A stretch of 64,000 nucleotides of DNA, from the NCBI GenBank assembly GCA_028703495.1, contig JAQVMT010000005.1:1-64000 (forward strand). The letters run 5' to 3'. A program made the translations under genes and the position numbers. The DNA is from Clostridia bacterium. GTDB lineage: Bacteria > Bacillota > Clostridia > Christensenellales > CAG-314. Shown here piece after piece: positions 63,520 to 64,000 of this stretch. The notes beneath the pieces are model-generated. The model made no database searches. It worked only from the letters and a program-made list of their open reading frames with translations, and was not told the origin of the DNA. Numbering within the stretch: position 1 is the first letter of the stretch; each line of letters opens with the position of its first letter.

Positions 63520-64000
63520 ATGAAGGTTAAAGATAACATCAAGGATAAGCTTGCCAAGTTGCCGTCTCAAAGCGGCGTTTATATTATGCTGAATAATGAG
63601 GGGCGGATACTGTACGTCGGCAAAGCTAAGGTACTTAAAAACCGAGTAAGGCAGTATTTTCAAGCTACGAAAAAGCCGCGCAAGGTTCGGGCGATGGTGT
63701 CGAAGGTGGACGATTTTCGCTATATTGTGACCGAGAGTGAAACCGATGCCTTCAGTTTGGAAAACAATCTAATAAAAAAGTACAATCCGCCGTACAACAT
63801 TCTGCTGAAGGACGGCAAGGAGTACGCATACATCAAGATTGATGTCAAGAGCGACTTTCCCAAAATACTGATGACTAGGAAGGTGGTGCGTGACGGCGCG
63901 AAGTATTTCGGTCCGCTGGTGTCGGGAGTGAGGGCTTTGTTGGAGCTTTTGGGCGGAATATTCCCGACTGTGACCTGCAACGTGGATTACCAACGTTTAC
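63520..64000 (+). CDS. uvrC: UvrC: excinuclease ABC subunit C (3' partial)
   Basis: First 160 codons, running off the window. The GIY-YIG nuclease domain is clear: SGVYIMLNNEGRILYVGKAK, then LKNRVRQYF, ETDAFSLENNLIKKYNPPYN and LLKDGKEYAYIKI. UvrC makes the dual incisions around bulky DNA lesions with UvrAB. AAGGG lies just before the ATG. Confidence 0.96.
   Translation, partial: MKVKDNIKDKLAKLPSQSGVYIMLNNEGRILYVGKAKVLKNRVRQYFQATKKPRKVRAMVSKVDDFRYIVTESETDAFSLENNLIKKYNPPYNILLKDGKEYAYIKIDVKSDFPKILMTRKVVRDGAKYFGPLVSGVRALLELLGGIFPTVTCNVDYQRL

Overview
The window comes from a spore-forming or ancestrally spore-forming Clostridia-type Firmicute, most likely an anaerobic, fermentative, gut-type bacterium. 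It is moderately AT-rich. Evidence: the sporulation genes spoIVB, gerW and spoIIE; a trimeric [FeFe]-hydrogenase operon; a complete rnfCDGEAB operon; lipoproteins with Firmicute-style lipoboxes; AGGAGG-type ribosome binding sites; and several large BspA-type leucine-rich-repeat (LRR) surface proteins of the kind common in uncultured gut Clostridia. I cannot name the genus from sequence alone.

Layout. 1-9.0 kb: two giant surface LRR proteins. The first is cut by the window edge and looks like the C-terminal half of a cell-envelope protease fused to LRRs. 9.3-16.7 kb: a metallo-beta-lactamase-fold hydrolase, a cation-efflux transporter, a lipoprotein, SpoIVB protease and HemZ. 17.0-17.3 kb: a tRNA-Ala/tRNA-Ile operon with promoter and terminator. 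17.7-21.2 kb: DUF2953-like protein, gerW, D-Ala-D-Ala carboxypeptidase and an RsuA/RluB pseudouridine synthase, a gene order typical of Clostridia. 21.6-30.6 kb: a DRTGG / ATPase / [FeFe]-hydrogenase-like / DRTGG / PHP cluster, followed by the NAD-linked electron-bifurcating hydrogenase genes. 30.8-31.7 kb: an EamA transporter. 31.8-39.0 kb (minus strand): a compact type IV pilus-like operon. 39.6-41.0 kb (minus): aspartokinase. 41.1-42.7 kb: a cobalamin riboswitch in front of a DUF4430-like lipoprotein and an ECF S-component. 43.1-48.5 kb: rnf operon. 49-54.8 kb: Ppx/GppA, spoIIE (minus), HU and an S4 RNA-binding protein. 55-56.2 kb: fused IspDF. 56.4-59.8 kb: two more LRR proteins. 60-62.7 kb: an MFS carrier with a large soluble insert and a small lipoprotein. 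63.5 kb to the end: the start of uvrC.

Metabolic logic: the bifurcating hydrogenase (ferredoxin + NADH to H2) and Rnf (ferredoxin:NAD+ with ion pumping) would share the ferredoxin pool. The DRTGG/ATPase/hydrogenase-like cluster beside the hydrogenase is a plausible redox-sensing and control module.

The least expected signal is in the spacers. Many longer intergenic gaps hold decayed tandem duplications (2-5 copies, units about 37-118 bp). The 3' end of the neighbouring gene is copied downstream of the MFS carrier and two pilus genes, and less clearly of aspartokinase and the ECF S-component; one gene start (DUF2953) is copied upstream. A unit of 64 bp recurs at four unrelated places. Several arrays have hairpin potential in each unit. 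No insertion sequence, prophage, rRNA or CRISPR array was seen.
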